Counted from the stretch's first letter, positions 1 to 8,582 are shown. The stretch: 64,000 nucleotides of DNA from Streptomyces albospinus (GCF_014648695.1 NZ_BMRP01000003.1:104888-168887), one strand, 5' to 3'. A program made the numbers and translations. Notes: generated by a model from the letters alone, not told the origin.

Positions 1-233
1 GCGACCCGCAGGCCTGAAGGACAACGCCCCCCTCGGACGCGCACTCGTCCCTCGATCAGATACCGGAACTCGGCATGGCCGTACACGTGCGGGCGCTGGA
101 CCGGTCTCAGCCGATGATGCCGGGCAGCAGTCGCGCCAGCGTGACTCTCGGGTGACGCACTGACTGTCTGAATCCGGTCTTCGTCACCAGAACCAGCCTC
201 GACTTCGCCCATCACCCTGGCGGTCAAACCTGT

Positions 234-656
234 TTAGCCCAGGAAGCTCAACCGCACCCGACGGTTGGCATTATCGATGTTGGTGTCGACGAGGCAGACC
301 GATTGCCAGGTGCCAAGGGCCATTGCTCCGCCGATCACAGGCAGCGTGGCATGTGGAGGCACGAGCGCAGGAAGGACGTGGTCACGACCGTGACCGGTAC
401 TCCCGTGCTTGTGTCGCCAACGGTCATCTGCTGGAAGGAGATCATGGAGGGCGGACAACAGGTCTTCGTCACTGCCCGCTCCAGTCTCCAGGAGCGCCAC
501 GCCCATAGTGGCGTGAGGCGTGAAGACATTCAGCAGACCGTCCCGCCCCTGGGAGACGTCACGCAAGAACGACTCGCACTCTCGGGTCAGGTCGTGGACC
601 GTCTCGTGTGAGCCGGTCCTGACGTCGATCTCCCGTGTCGCGAAGGTTTCAGCCAT
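234..656 (-). CDS. YjbQ/UPF0047 family protein
   Basis: This 140-residue protein belongs to the YjbQ (UPF0047) family, small trimeric cytosolic proteins annotated as secondary thiamine-phosphate synthases; the true cellular role is not settled. The sequence shows the family blocks FTPHATMGVALLE near residue 45, a run of histidines around residues 83-91 and the C-terminal block GGAMALGTWQSVCLVDTN, which continues to the usual family end. The reading frame stays open far upstream, but similarity to the family begins at ATG 656 (MAETFATREI), and the family length of about 135-145 residues fits this start only. It is the only clearly intact non-phage gene in the decayed left end. Confidence 0.88.
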   Translation of the reverse strand: MAETFATREIDVRTGSHETVHDLTRECESFLRDVSQGRDGLLNVFTPHATMGVALLETGAGSDEDLLSALHDLLPADDRWRHKHGSTGHGRDHVLPALVPPHATLPVIGGAMALGTWQSVCLVDTNIDNANRRVRLSFLG

Positions 657-758
657 GGGTTGATCTTCCCAGAGTGGGCCAACAAAACCTGATATGCACA
701 GCGGCCCCGCAGATGCGCCAACACCTCGGGGCCTGACACCAGGAGCCGAGTCCTCCCA

Positions 759-1034
759 GTGCGAATTCATCGCACCTGCCATGCAGACGACTTCACCGTG
801 ATGGCTAACAGCACCACCCGCGATCGCCGCCTGTCCTTCACGGCGCGCGGCATCCTCGCTCATCTGCTCTCCTGGCCCGACGGTGCCCGCGAAGACGTGC
901 GCACCCTGCCGACCGCAACCCGTGCTTTGGTCGTCGCGGGGTTTCCCAAGCCGTCCGGGAACTGCCCCGCGCTTACCGTCACGCTCCCAGTCGAACGCTG
1001 CCCGCAGATGAAGGAAGGTCTGGAACAGCTCTGA
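759..1034 (+). pseudogene. Frameshifted helix-turn-helix protein remnant
   Basis: The frame DDFTVMANSTTRDRRLSF followed by TARGILAHLLSWPDGAREDVRTL matches the N-terminal winged-helix region common in Streptomyces plasmid and integrative-element HTH proteins. At about position 908 the similarity jumps to the +2 frame, which reads DRNPCFGRRGVSQAVRELPRAY, the expected continuation. One missing G in the codon for Ala of 'LADRNP' explains this. Beyond about 990 neither frame is recognisable and stops appear. The gene is therefore broken by a single-base deletion and truncated. Family assignment is from pattern recognition, not from a search. Confidence 0.6.
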
Positions 1035-1307
1035 CGTGTGCCGGACCGGAACCAGCTTCCCACCCTCCGGCCGGACGTGGAGGACAGCCGCTGCCTCGAT
1101 GGCCAGCACCGGAATCGATGCCACACGAGGCAACGTCGTCACATTCGACGACGAGGTCAGGAAGCACGCGACCTACGCAAACCTCCCGTACGGGGAACTT
1201 GTCCACTAGCAGGCAACCGCACCTGATTTCTGGTGCCGTCGCGCCTCTCTCCAGGCTCAGCGAGGGGCGCGAACGCCTGGTCAGAACATGGTCAACGAGG
1301 CACATCT

Positions 1308-1619
1308 TCACCTGTGCGAGTCACGTCCCGAACAAGGCGCGGTACCTGCTGACCTGCCGGACGCGCTCTCACGCCCGCTGCCGTCACCCCTGGAGTCCTC
1401 CGGCACAGGGGCCGGGTTGTACTTCGCCGCCATCTTTCGCGACGCGCCCTCGCCCAGGAGCAGCAGCACCAGGAACGTGATCGCGTCCACGGCCTGGTCA
1501 TTGACGGCCACGTCCGCCACCGCGGGAATGTAGTGGCCCACCAGGACCAGGAGCGCACCCAGGGCCGTGCGGACCCGGACGGGGTTGTCCCGGATGGTCT
1601 GGCGGATCAGGTGGAACAT
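1308..1619 (-). CDS. Phage holin-like small membrane protein
   Basis: A 103-residue protein with a basic N-terminus (FHLIRQTIRDNPVRVRTAL), two hydrophobic segments at about residues 18-38 and 44-56, and a hydrophilic, Gly/Ser-rich tail. This layout, and the 'DNPVRVRT' block before the first membrane segment, is typical of the small holins in actinophage lysis cassettes. A Shine-Dalgarno-like GGTGGGAG lies just before the ATG. It follows a fused phage relic on the same strand and no endolysin is visible nearby, so it is probably an orphan of a deleted prophage. The tail after residue 65 may be extended by read-through into host DNA. Confidence 0.55.
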   Translation of the reverse strand: MFHLIRQTIRDNPVRVRTALGALLVLVGHYIPAVADVAVNDQAVDAITFLVLLLLGEGASRKMAAKYNPAPVPEDSRGDGSGRESASGRSAGTAPCSGRDSHR

Positions 1620-1699
1620 TCAGACTCCCACCTTGTCGAACAATTCGCGGACTCTGTCGCGGCGTTCGGACAGCGTGCGCTCGGATGCGCCGGGGGCCG

Positions 1700-2050
1700 T
1701 TACGCCCCGCCCGCCTTGACCAGGGCCGCGATCAGCGTGCCCAGGGAGGTGATCGCGGCAAGCGGCAGGGCGTAGCGCCATCGCTCCAGGCCCCGCAGCC
1801 GGCTTTCGTGGTCGGCCAGGGTCTGGGTGACCGCTTCGCGGGTCTGGGTCAGGCTCCGCACGTCGCCCCGCAGCGCCACCAGTTCGTCAAGGGAGTCAAG
1901 CTTGGTGTGCCCGACGTTCTCCCAGCTTCGGCCCGGCTGGGTCGGGGCGGCAAGGTCGGTCGGCTTGTCGGTGTCGGGGGCAGCGATGAAGGTGTAGCCG
2001 CCGGCCGGGACGATGGCGGCGTCGTCGATCAGAGCCCAACTGTTCTCCAG
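1700..2050 (-). pseudogene. In-frame fusion of phage tail-protein head and lysis-cassette protein tail
   Basis: Reading leftward from a CTG at 2050, the frame encodes ENSWALIDDAAIVPAGGYTF and then AAPTQPGRSWENVGHT, the usual N-terminus of a siphophage major tail protein. Without a stop it continues into LDELVALRGDVRSLTQTRE, a coiled coil, then ERWRYALPLAAITSLGTLIA, a single membrane helix, ending KAGGA. The second half resembles the coiled-coil/membrane protein that precedes the holin in actinophage lysis cassettes. The expected ATG is CTG and there is a stop 7 codons upstream, so it is unlikely to be translated well. The join, near 1930, points to a large internal prophage deletion. Confidence 0.55.
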
Positions 2051-2246
2051 GGGTAGGTCAGATGGGCCGCGCGGTCACGCGGTACGCGGCCTGGAACCGG
2101 AACAGGTCCGGCCCGGCCTGCGGTTCACCGGTCCGATGCCCAGCGGATTGGCCGTTCCGTCCGGCACGCGGCGAACCGCCACCAGCGGAAGCCGGTCGGC
2201 CGGTGGTCGGGCCACACCACGCGCGCCGTGGCGCCGCTCAGGCCCT

Positions 2247-2450
2247 GGCGTGGGGATCGAGCATTTCGTGCAGTCCGGGCACCCGCACCTGGAGGAGGCG
2301 TACTGGTTGGAGGAAGGGGTACGGCCGGAGCTCGCCGCGCGCGGGCTGCTGGATACCGGGCCGTCCTCGCCGGCAGGAGTGCCGTCCGCGAACGGGCGGC
2401 CGGCGTCCGCGCCGGGCGGTGCGCCGCTGTTGGTTGCCGGCGGGCGGTGA
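2247..2450 (+). pseudogene. C-terminal remnant of a flavin-dependent monooxygenase (LLM class)
   Basis: The frame GIEHFVQSGHPHLEEAY followed by WLEEGVRPELAARGLL matches the C-terminal end of SsuD-type FMNH2-dependent alkanesulfonate monooxygenases (family pattern 'G-I-x-x-F-x-L-S-G-x-P-H-L-E-E-A-Y'). No bacterial-luciferase-like barrel precedes it: the 200 bases upstream carry no recognisable domain in any frame. It is a 3' fragment left by a deletion, and lies directly upstream of a different flavoprotein gene. Confidence 0.55.
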
Positions 2451-2576
2451 CCGGAACTGGTGGGCGCTGACCGGAACTGGGGGGGGCGCCGACGCGCCGG
2501 TGGTGCCCCGGGAGGCCGTCCGCGCCGGTCGCGGCCTCCCGGGAAGACATCCGCACCTCCGCCGGTTAGTAGAAAC

Positions 2577-3728
2577 ATGAACTACACCGGGGTGCGCGAT
2601 ATCGAGGTCATGGTGATCGGCGCCGGGCAGGCGGGACTGGCCGCCGCCTTTCATCTGCGCCGGGTCGGCTACCGGCCGGACCGGGACTTCGTCGTGCTCG
2701 ACCACTCCCCGCGCCCCGGCGGCGCCTGGCAGTTCCGCTGGCCGACGCTGACGTACGACAAGGTCCACGGCATGCACGCGCTGCCGGGGATGGAGCTGAC
2801 CGGCACCGATCCCCGGCGGCCGTCGTCCGAGGTGATCGGCGGGTACTTCGCCTCGTACGAGCGGGCCTTCGAACTGCGGGTGCACCGGCCGGTGAGCGTG
2901 ACGGCGGTGCGCGAGGGCGTCGGCGGTCGGCTGCTGGTGGAGACCTCGCACGGCGACTACGCGCCGCGGGCGGTGGTCAATGCGACCGGCACCTGGGACC
3001 GGCCGTTCTGGCCCCGGTTTCCCGGCCAGGAGGCCTTCCGCGGACGGCAGTTGCACAGTGCGCAGTACGAGGGACCCGAGGCGTTCCGGGGTGCGCGGGT
3101 GGTGGTCGTCGGGGGCGGGACCTCGGCCGTACAGCAGCTGATGGAGATCGCGCCGGTCGCGGCGGGGACGACCTGGGTGACCCGGCGACCGCCCGTCTTC
3201 CGTGCCGGGCCGTTCGGTGAGACGGAGGGACGGGCGGCGGTCGCACTCGTCGAGGAACGGGTCCGCCAGGGGCTGCCGCCACGGAGCGTGGTGAGTGTGA
3301 CCGGGCTGCCGATGACCGAGGCGGTCCGGCGGGCCCGGGAGAGCGGCGTGCTGACGCGGCTGCCGCTCTTCTCCCGGGTCACCCCGACCGGGGTGGCGTG
3401 GGCGGACGGACGGACCGTCGACGCAGAGGTGATCCTCTACGCGACGGGGTTCCGGGCGGCCATCGATCACCTCGCTCCGCTGAAGCTGCGCGAGCCGGGC
3501 GGCGGCATCCGCATGGAGGGGACCCGGGCCCTCCGCGACCCGCGGATCCACCTGGTCGGTTACGGGCCCTCGGCGAGCACCGTCGGCGCCAACCGGGCCG
3601 GCCGGGCGGCGGTACGGGACATCAGGCGACTGCTCGCCGGCGAGCCGTCGGCACCCGCGGCCGGTGATCCGGGGCTGCCGGACTCCGGGCTGGTGAGCGC
3701 CTCGGTCGTATCCGGCGGCCCGGCCTGA
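2577..3728 (+). CDS. Flavin-containing monooxygenase-like NAD(P)/FAD oxidoreductase
   Basis: A 383-residue soluble flavoprotein related to the FMO/Baeyer-Villiger and CzcO-like families. An FAD-binding GAGQAG lies at residues 15-20, preceded by a beta strand (IEVMVI), and a second Rossmann motif GGGTSA at about residue 180 would bind NADPH. The block ILYATGF near residue 288 is the 'ATG' motif that links the two domains. The substrate cannot be read from sequence. The ATG at 2577 places the FAD motif at the normal distance from the N-terminus; the frame is open upstream but unlike the family. The gene is alone, converging on adenosine deaminase. Confidence 0.85.
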   Translation: MNYTGVRDIEVMVIGAGQAGLAAAFHLRRVGYRPDRDFVVLDHSPRPGGAWQFRWPTLTYDKVHGMHALPGMELTGTDPRRPSSEVIGGYFASYERAFELRVHRPVSVTAVREGVGGRLLVETSHGDYAPRAVVNATGTWDRPFWPRFPGQEAFRGRQLHSAQYEGPEAFRGARVVVVGGGTSAVQQLMEIAPVAAGTTWVTRRPPVFRAGPFGETEGRAAVALVEERVRQGLPPRSVVSVTGLPMTEAVRRARESGVLTRLPLFSRVTPTGVAWADGRTVDAEVILYATGFRAAIDHLAPLKLREPGGGIRMEGTRALRDPRIHLVGYGPSASTVGANRAGRAAVRDIRRLLAGEPSAPAAGDPGLPDSGLVSASVVSGGPA

Positions 3729-3780
3729 GGCGGCGAGCGGCGGCGCCGGCGCCGGGATCCGGGGCGCGGCGATTCCCGGA

Positions 3781-3891
3781 CGGCCCGGACGGGCCGGACC
3801 GCCCCGGGTCCCGATCGGCGCGGGCTGGGGCCGGTCGTCGTGTTCCGGTCTGCCCCGCGACGCCTGGCACGCACTCTCGCCGCACCAGGCG
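3781..3891. terminator. Paired hairpins between convergent genes
   Basis: Two GC hairpins sit between the convergent monooxygenase and deaminase genes. The first has 6-bp arms CGGCCC/GGGCCG at 3781-3796 with loop GGAC. The second has 7-bp arms CGCCTGG (3861-3867) and CCAGGCG (3885-3891) with a 17-base loop. No U-tract follows, as is usual in Streptomyces. They probably end transcription from both sides. Confidence 0.5.
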
Positions 3892-3906
3892 AGAGCCCGA
3901 GTACGT

Positions 3907-5076
3907 CTAGGCCGCCGCGGTGCCGGTGGTGCCCCGGACGGTGACGCGGCTGAGTTCCCAGGCGCGGAGCCGGGCGTAGCCGGGGCGGATGACCTCGTTC
4001 AGGAGGGCGGCCCGCTCGTCGAAGGGCAGGAAGGCGGACTTCACCGCGTTGACGGTGAACTCCTCCAGTTCCGCGGCGCCGTAGCCGAAGGTGTCCCGCA
4101 GGTGCTGGAACTCCTGCGTCATCGTCGTGCCGCTGACCAGGCGGTTGTCGGTGTTGAGGCAGATGCGGAAGCCGAGCCGGCGGAGCAGGTCGATGGGGTG
4201 CTCCGGGTAGCTGGTGGCGGCGCCGGTCTGGAGGTTGGAGGTCGGGCAGACTTCCAGGGCGATCCGCATGTCGCGCACGTAGGAGGCCAGGCGCCCCAGC
4301 GCGACCTGGCCGTCGGTGCCGATCGCGATGTCGTCGGTGATGCGGACGCCGTGGCCGATGCGGTGGGCGCCGCAGCGCAGCACCGCCTCGTGGATGGACT
4401 CCATGCCGACCGCCTCGCCGGCGTGCACCGTCACCCGGGCGCCCTGGCTGCGCAGGTAGTCGAAGGCTTCGGCGTGCCGGCTCGCGGGGTTGCCGATCTC
4501 GCCACCCGCGATGTCGAAGCCGGCCACGCCCCGGTCGCGGTGGGCCACGGCGAGCTCGGCTATCTCCAGGGCGCGGTCGGCGTGCCGCATGGCGCACAGC
4601 AGGGTGCCGACGCGGATGCGGTGGCCGGCCGCCGCGGCCCGCCGTTCGCCCTCGCGGAACCCCGCGTTGACCGCGTCGACGACGTCGTCGAGGGTCAGGC
4701 CGCCCTCCAGGTGCTGCTCGGGGGCGTAGCGCACCTCGGCGTAGACGATGCCGTCGGCGGCCAGGTCCTCGGCGCACTCGGCGGCGATACGGAACAGCGC
4801 CTCGCCGGTCTGCATCACCGCGCAGGTGTGCGCGAAGGTCTCCAGATAGCGCTCCAGAGAGCCGGAGTCCGCGGCGTCACGGAACCAGGCGGCCAGTGCG
4901 GCAGGGTCGGTGGTCGGCAGGTTGCGGTAGCCGATGGCCTCGGCCAGCTCGATGATCGTCTCCGGGCGGAGGCCGCCGTCGAGGTGGTCGTGGAGCAGCA
5001 CCTTGGGGGCGCGGCGGATCCGCTCGCCGTCGAGGGGGTGGGTGGACTGCCGGGGAAGCTTGTCAGACAACGTCAT
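3907..5076 (-). CDS. add: Adenosine deaminase
   Basis: Hydrolytically deaminates adenosine and deoxyadenosine to inosine in purine salvage. The protein carries the metal-binding HDHLDGG at residues 29-35, the substrate loop with VHAGE, the HRIGHGVRI block and [13 protein letters not shown] with the catalytic and zinc-binding aspartate, all in the order of the metallo-dependent amidohydrolase family. The length of 389 residues is normal for the longer actinobacterial type. The start is uncertain: ATG 5076 ([10 protein letters not shown]) is used here; an in-frame GTG at 5094 would add six residues, and neither has a strong Shine-Dalgarno sequence. Codons 3-6 contain a palindrome TTGTCTGACAA also found in part before the neighbouring gntR gene. 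Confidence 0.93.
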   Translation of the reverse strand: MTLSDKLPRQSTHPLDGERIRRAPKVLLHDHLDGGLRPETIIELAEAIGYRNLPTTDPAALAAWFRDAADSGSLERYLETFAHTCAVMQTGEALFRIAAECAEDLAADGIVYAEVRYAPEQHLEGGLTLDDVVDAVNAGFREGERRAAAAGHRIRVGTLLCAMRHADRALEIAELAVAHRDRGVAGFDIAGGEIGNPASRHAEAFDYLRSQGARVTVHAGEAVGMESIHEAVLRCGAHRIGHGVRITDDIAIGTDGQVALGRLASYVRDMRIALEVCPTSNLQTGAATSYPEHPIDLLRRLGFRICLNTDNRLVSGTTMTQEFQHLRDTFGYGAAELEEFTVNAVKSAFLPFDERAALLNEVIRPGYARLRAWELSRVTVRGTTGTAAA

Positions 5077-5144
5077 GGGGCGCGAGTATGACACGTCCCC
5101 GCCGTTCCGTCACCGAAGGGGTCGTTCGCACCCATCCGCCCTGT

Positions 5145-5891
5145 TCACCGCGCCTGCCACACCGGCAGGGCGGGCGCACCCGGGGGCAGCATGTGCTTGG
5201 CGGCCAGGAGAGGGGTGCGGTCCAGCCGTACGACCTGGGTGACGAGGACGCCGGGGGTGTCGGCCGGGCGCCCCAGCTGCCGGCCGCGCTGCCGGCCGAG
5301 CGTGGTGGCCACGATGGTGCTGCTGCCGGTCAGCGGCAGCCGGCGCCCGGCGGCCAGCAGCAGCCGCAGCATGGACGACGTGCGCCCCTCGGGCCCGTCG
5401 AACGCCGGGACGGCGTCCGGCAGCAGCTCCGCCACCGTCTCGTCCGCGGCCCATTCCTGGGTCAGGCAGGCGGGCAGCCCGGCGACCTCGATCAGGCTCT
5501 CCCAGAAGCGCACCTCGCCGTTCGACGGCAGCACCAGATGCTGCGTGGAGAAGTCCGTCGGTTCCTCGCCGGTACGGGCCAGCGGCACGGTCACGACCTG
5601 TCGCCCCTCCCCCAGCAGCTCTTCCACGGGCTTGAGGAACTCGAAGCCGCGCGGCGGGAGATGGTGGCTGACCGTGCGCCCCACCCCGCGCCGTACGTTG
5701 ATCACGCCGTCCTCCTGGAGCAGGATCAGCGCCTCGCGCAGGGCGGGGCGGCTCACGCCCAGTTCGGCGGCGAGCCGGGGCTCGGTCGGGAGGGTGGAGC
5801 CCGGGGGGTAGGTGCCCGCGCGGACCGCCTCGACCATCCGCTCGTAGAGGGCGACGACCGGACGCCGTCCGTGAGCTTGTCTGCCGGCCAA
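5145..5891 (-). CDS. GntR-family transcriptional regulator (HutC/UTRA type)
   Basis: A 248-residue DNA-binding regulator. Residues about 12-75 form the GntR winged helix (YERMVEAVRAGTYPPGSTLP then LAAELGVSRPALREAL and GVINVRRGVGRTV). The C-terminal half looks like a UTRA effector-binding domain, ending TPLLAAKHMLPPGAPALPV. The start is taken as TTG 5891, with GGGGAG six bases before it; the frame is open further upstream across non-coding sequence. It lies next to an MHS transporter and lutABC, so it is the best candidate regulator of that locus. The effector may be lactate or a related acid, which is inference from position only. Confidence 0.85.
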   Translation of the reverse strand: MAGRQAHGRRPVVALYERMVEAVRAGTYPPGSTLPTEPRLAAELGVSRPALREALILLQEDGVINVRRGVGRTVSHHLPPRGFEFLKPVEELLGEGRQVVTVPLARTGEEPTDFSTQHLVLPSNGEVRFWESLIEVAGLPACLTQEWAADETVAELLPDAVPAFDGPEGRTSSMLRLLLAAGRRLPLTGSSTIVATTLGRQRGRQLGRPADTPGVLVTQVVRLDRTPLLAAKHMLPPGAPALPVWQAR

Positions 5892-6055
5892 ATCCGTCTC
5901 CCCGGGTCCGTGGTCAGACCGGACCGCGGGCCGTCCGGGTGCCGTCTGCCGCCTTGCCGCCCGGGTCTCGTCCCGTGCGCAGGGCAGTTTCCCACCGACA
6001 GCGCGGGGCGGGCCAGCGCGATCGGGCACCTTCTTCGACAGCCCTGGTCGAAATC

Positions 6056-6066
6056 TTGTCTGACAG
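6056..6066. promoter_or_regulatory. Candidate GntR operator
   Basis: TTGTCTGACAG, followed eight bases later by a second CTGACAG, lies about 165 bp upstream of the gntR start. It resembles the partly palindromic sites of GntR proteins, and an exact palindrome TTGTC-A-GACAA occurs at 5060-5070 within the start of add. The gap between gntR and the transporter (5892-6277, 386 bp) otherwise holds no gene I can support. The assignment as an autoregulatory site is inference. Confidence 0.3.
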
Positions 6067-6277
6067 CACCTGACAGCGCACTTCTCGGTGGCGCCGAACG
6101 GCACCCCCTGCCGCCGCCCGCCATCGCATCCCGCCCGGCACCCGCGGCACCGCCCCTTGCCGGCATCGTCCGCTCCGTGGGGTGGCGCGTCCGACGGACG
6201 CGCAGCAGCAACGCGCAGCAGCAACAAGGCGCCGCTCCTCCCTGCCCCGGGAGGGCGGCGCCGTCCGTGTTCGCGGG

Positions 6278-7615
6278 CTACCGCTCCAGTTCGCGGTGGG
6301 CGGTCTCCGGCAGCGTCAGGTAGACGCCGAAGGAGATCAGGCAGAGCACGGCGACGTACCACGGGAAGAGGCCCGGGTGGCCGGCCTGCTCGAACCAGGT
6401 GCCGACGTACGGGGCGGTGCCGCCGAAGAGGGCGACGGTGAAGGAGTACGGGAAGCCGATGCCGGCGGCGCGCACCCGGGCGGGGAAGACCTCTGCGTTC
6501 ACGGCGGCGGCGACCGCGGTGTAGCCGGTGAGCAGGACCATGCCCGCGCACTGCACCAGCAGGAGGGAGAGGAAGGCGTCGGTGACCAGGTGCAGCAGCG
6601 GAACGGCCAGCACGGTGAAGCCCAGGGCGAAGGCGAGCAGCAGCGGCTTGCGGCCGACGCGGTCCGAGAGCATGCCGCCGAGGGGCTGGAGCAGGGCGAA
6701 GAAGACCAGCGAGAGGGTACCGACGGTGAGCGAATCGCCCTTGTCGAAGCCCGCGTTGACCTGGGCGTAGGTGGGGAGGTAGGTGGTCCAGGTGTAGTAG
6801 GCGATGGTGCCGCCGGCGGTGATGCCGCAGATCAGGAGCGACTGGCGGGGGTAGCGGCGCAGGCCCTCGAAGAGGCCGGGGCGGTCGGCCCGCTGTGCGG
6901 CGGCCGGGGTGTTCGCCCGAGCAGAGTCGAGAGCCTGGGGAAGGGTCTCCCGGGCGCCGCGCCGGATCCAGAGTCCGATCAGGCTCAGCAGGGCGCCGAT
7001 GAGGAAGGCGATCCGCCAGCCCCACTGCCCCATCTGGCGCTCGGTGAGCAGGGTGGCGAGCAGTGCGCCGGTCCCGGAGGCGAGCAGCTGGCCGATGGTC
7101 GTGGAGACGTACTGGAAGCTGGAGAACAGCCCGCGCCGGCCAGGTCCCGCGGATTCGACGAGGAAGGTGGTGGAGGCGGCGAACTCCCCGCCCACCGACA
7201 GCCCTTGGACGAGTCGGGCGACGACGAGCACGACCGGGGCGAGCACACCGGTGGCCGTGTAGGTGGGAGTGAGTGCGACCAGCAGGCTGCCGCCGCCCAT
7301 CAGCAGGATCGTCAGGGTCAGCGCGGCCCGTCGGCCGCGCCGGTCGGCGACCGCGCCCATCAGCAGTCCGCCGACCGGGCGCATGAAGAAGCCGACGGCG
7401 AAGACCGCGAAGGTCGACAGCAGCGGCACCAGGGAGTTGCCGGCTCCCTTGGGGAAGACCTGGTCGGCGAAGTAGACCGCCAGGAAGGAGTAGGCGTACC
7501 AGTCGTACCACTCGACGGCGTTGCCGATGGAGGCGGCGGCCAGCTGCCGCAGCTGTGACGGCGGGCGGTCGCCGCGGGGCGCCCGGTCCTCGGCTATGGG
7601 CTCTGCACTCGACAT
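6278..7615 (-). CDS. MFS transporter of the metabolite:H+ symporter (MHS) family
   Basis: A 445-residue, 12-helix membrane transporter. The opening block GNAVEWYDWYAYSFLAVYF is the signature of the MHS family (proline, ketoglutarate, shikimate, citrate and related porters). The loop 2-3 motif GAVADRRGRRAAL and loop 8-9 motif GGMLSDRVGRKPLL are present. The start ATG 7615 has GGAGG just upstream, although the frame is open for a further 68 codons. Divergent from lutABC with a shared 166-bp gap carrying an inverted repeat, it is probably the importer for lactate or another 2-hydroxy acid. The substrate is inferred from context. Confidence 0.88.
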   Translation of the reverse strand: MSSAEPIAEDRAPRGDRPPSQLRQLAAASIGNAVEWYDWYAYSFLAVYFADQVFPKGAGNSLVPLLSTFAVFAVGFFMRPVGGLLMGAVADRRGRRAALTLTILLMGGGSLLVALTPTYTATGVLAPVVLVVARLVQGLSVGGEFAASTTFLVESAGPGRRGLFSSFQYVSTTIGQLLASGTGALLATLLTERQMGQWGWRIAFLIGALLSLIGLWIRRGARETLPQALDSARANTPAAAQRADRPGLFEGLRRYPRQSLLICGITAGGTIAYYTWTTYLPTYAQVNAGFDKGDSLTVGTLSLVFFALLQPLGGMLSDRVGRKPLLLAFALGFTVLAVPLLHLVTDAFLSLLLVQCAGMVLLTGYTAVAAAVNAEVFPARVRAAGIGFPYSFTVALFGGTAPYVGTWFEQAGHPGLFPWYVAVLCLISFGVYLTLPETAHRELER

Positions 7616-7661
7616 GGTCCTCCGCTCCCGGTCCTTCTCCTGGGCCTGCTGCTGGGGCAGG

Positions 7662-7681
7662 ATGATCCGACAGGTGATCAT
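7662..7681. promoter_or_regulatory. Inverted repeat in the divergent transporter/lutABC promoter region
   Basis: Perfect 6-bp arms ATGATC (7662-7667) and GATCAT (7676-7681) flank an 8-bp spacer. The site lies 47 bp upstream of the transporter start and 100 bp upstream of lutA, where one regulator could control both directions. It is a candidate binding site for the nearby GntR protein. Confidence 0.4.
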
Positions 7682-7781
7682 GTACCGGTGAGGCGGGCGA
7701 CCGCCAGGGGATTCGGCGGACGCAAGGCGGCCGAAACACCGCCGCAAGAAGACGGCACGATGACGGCAAGGAGATCGCAAC

Positions 7782-8582
7782 GTGCGGGTAGCACTGTTCG
7801 TCACCTGCATCAACGACACGCTCTATCCGCGCACCGGCCGGGCGGTGGTGACGCTGCTGGAGCGGCTGGGCGTCGAGGTGGACTTCCCCGACGCGCAGAG
7901 CTGCTGCGGGCAGCCGCAGTTCAACACCGGCTACCGGCACGCCACCGAGCCGCTGGTGCGGCGCTTCGACCGGGCGTTCCGGGACCACGAGTACGTGGTC
8001 ACCCCGTCCGGTTCCTGCGCCGCGATGGTGCGCGACAACTATCCGCGGATCGCGGCGAAGGCGGCTGCCGAGGGGCGCGGCCGGGAGCTGACCGACGCGG
8101 CGGCGCGTGCCGTGCCCAAGACCTACGAGCTCACCGAGTTCCTGGTCGATGTGCTGAAGGTGACGGATGTGGGCGCCTACTACCCGCACACCGTCACCTA
8201 TCACCCGACCTGTCACGGTCTGCGGATGCTGGGGCTGGGCGACCGGCCGCGGCGGCTCCTGGAGCACGTGAGGGGGCTGGAGTTGCGGGAGCTGCCGGGT
8301 GCCGAGGAGTGCTGCGGGTTCGGCGGCACGTTCGCGGTGAAGAATCCGGCGGTGTCGGCCGCGATGGGGGCCGACAAGGTCCGGGCGGTGGCCGGGACCG
8401 GCGCCTCGGCGGTCTGCACGGTCGACAACTCCTGTCTGATGCACATCGGGGGCACGCTGGCGCGGCAGGGCTCGACGGTCCGTCCGGTGCACATCGCGGA
8501 GATCCTGGCCGGTACGGAGGAGGGTGCGCAGGGCGGTGCCGTCTCCGGTACGGCCGCCGGCGCGGAAGGGGGCCCGCGATGA
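7782..8582 (+). CDS. lutA: Lactate utilization protein A (Fe-S subunit)
   Basis: First subunit of the LutABC L-lactate oxidation complex, a cytosolic iron-sulfur system that oxidises L-lactate to pyruvate. The 266-residue protein has the two cysteine-rich CCG domains of the family: SCCGQPQFNTGYR near residue 40 and EECCGFGGTFAVKN near residue 177, each preceded by a SG(S)CA or YHPTCH block. The start is GTG 7782 with AAGGAG at the right distance. Its stop overlaps the ATG of lutB by four bases, so the three lut genes are translationally coupled. Confidence 0.93.
   Translation: MRVALFVTCINDTLYPRTGRAVVTLLERLGVEVDFPDAQSCCGQPQFNTGYRHATEPLVRRFDRAFRDHEYVVTPSGSCAAMVRDNYPRIAAKAAAEGRGRELTDAAARAVPKTYELTEFLVDVLKVTDVGAYYPHTVTYHPTCHGLRMLGLGDRPRRLLEHVRGLELRELPGAEECCGFGGTFAVKNPAVSAAMGADKVRAVAGTGASAVCTVDNSCLMHIGGTLARQGSTVRPVHIAEILAGTEEGAQGGAVSGTAAGAEGGPR

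Noticed and set aside
1..150. Possible C-terminal transposase remnant (DNAPLGR-like block) at the left edge
   Set aside because: The match is only a few residues in one frame and the sequence is cut by the window edge; not enough to call.
657..1142. N-terminal extension of the YjbQ frame
   Set aside because: The family starts at ATG 656; the upstream part has no YjbQ similarity and overlaps the HTH relic on the other strand.
5892..8492. Long minus-strand frame running through the transporter and lutA regions into gntR
   Set aside because: Only its last 249 codons are the GntR protein; the rest is shadow of the transporter and lutA.
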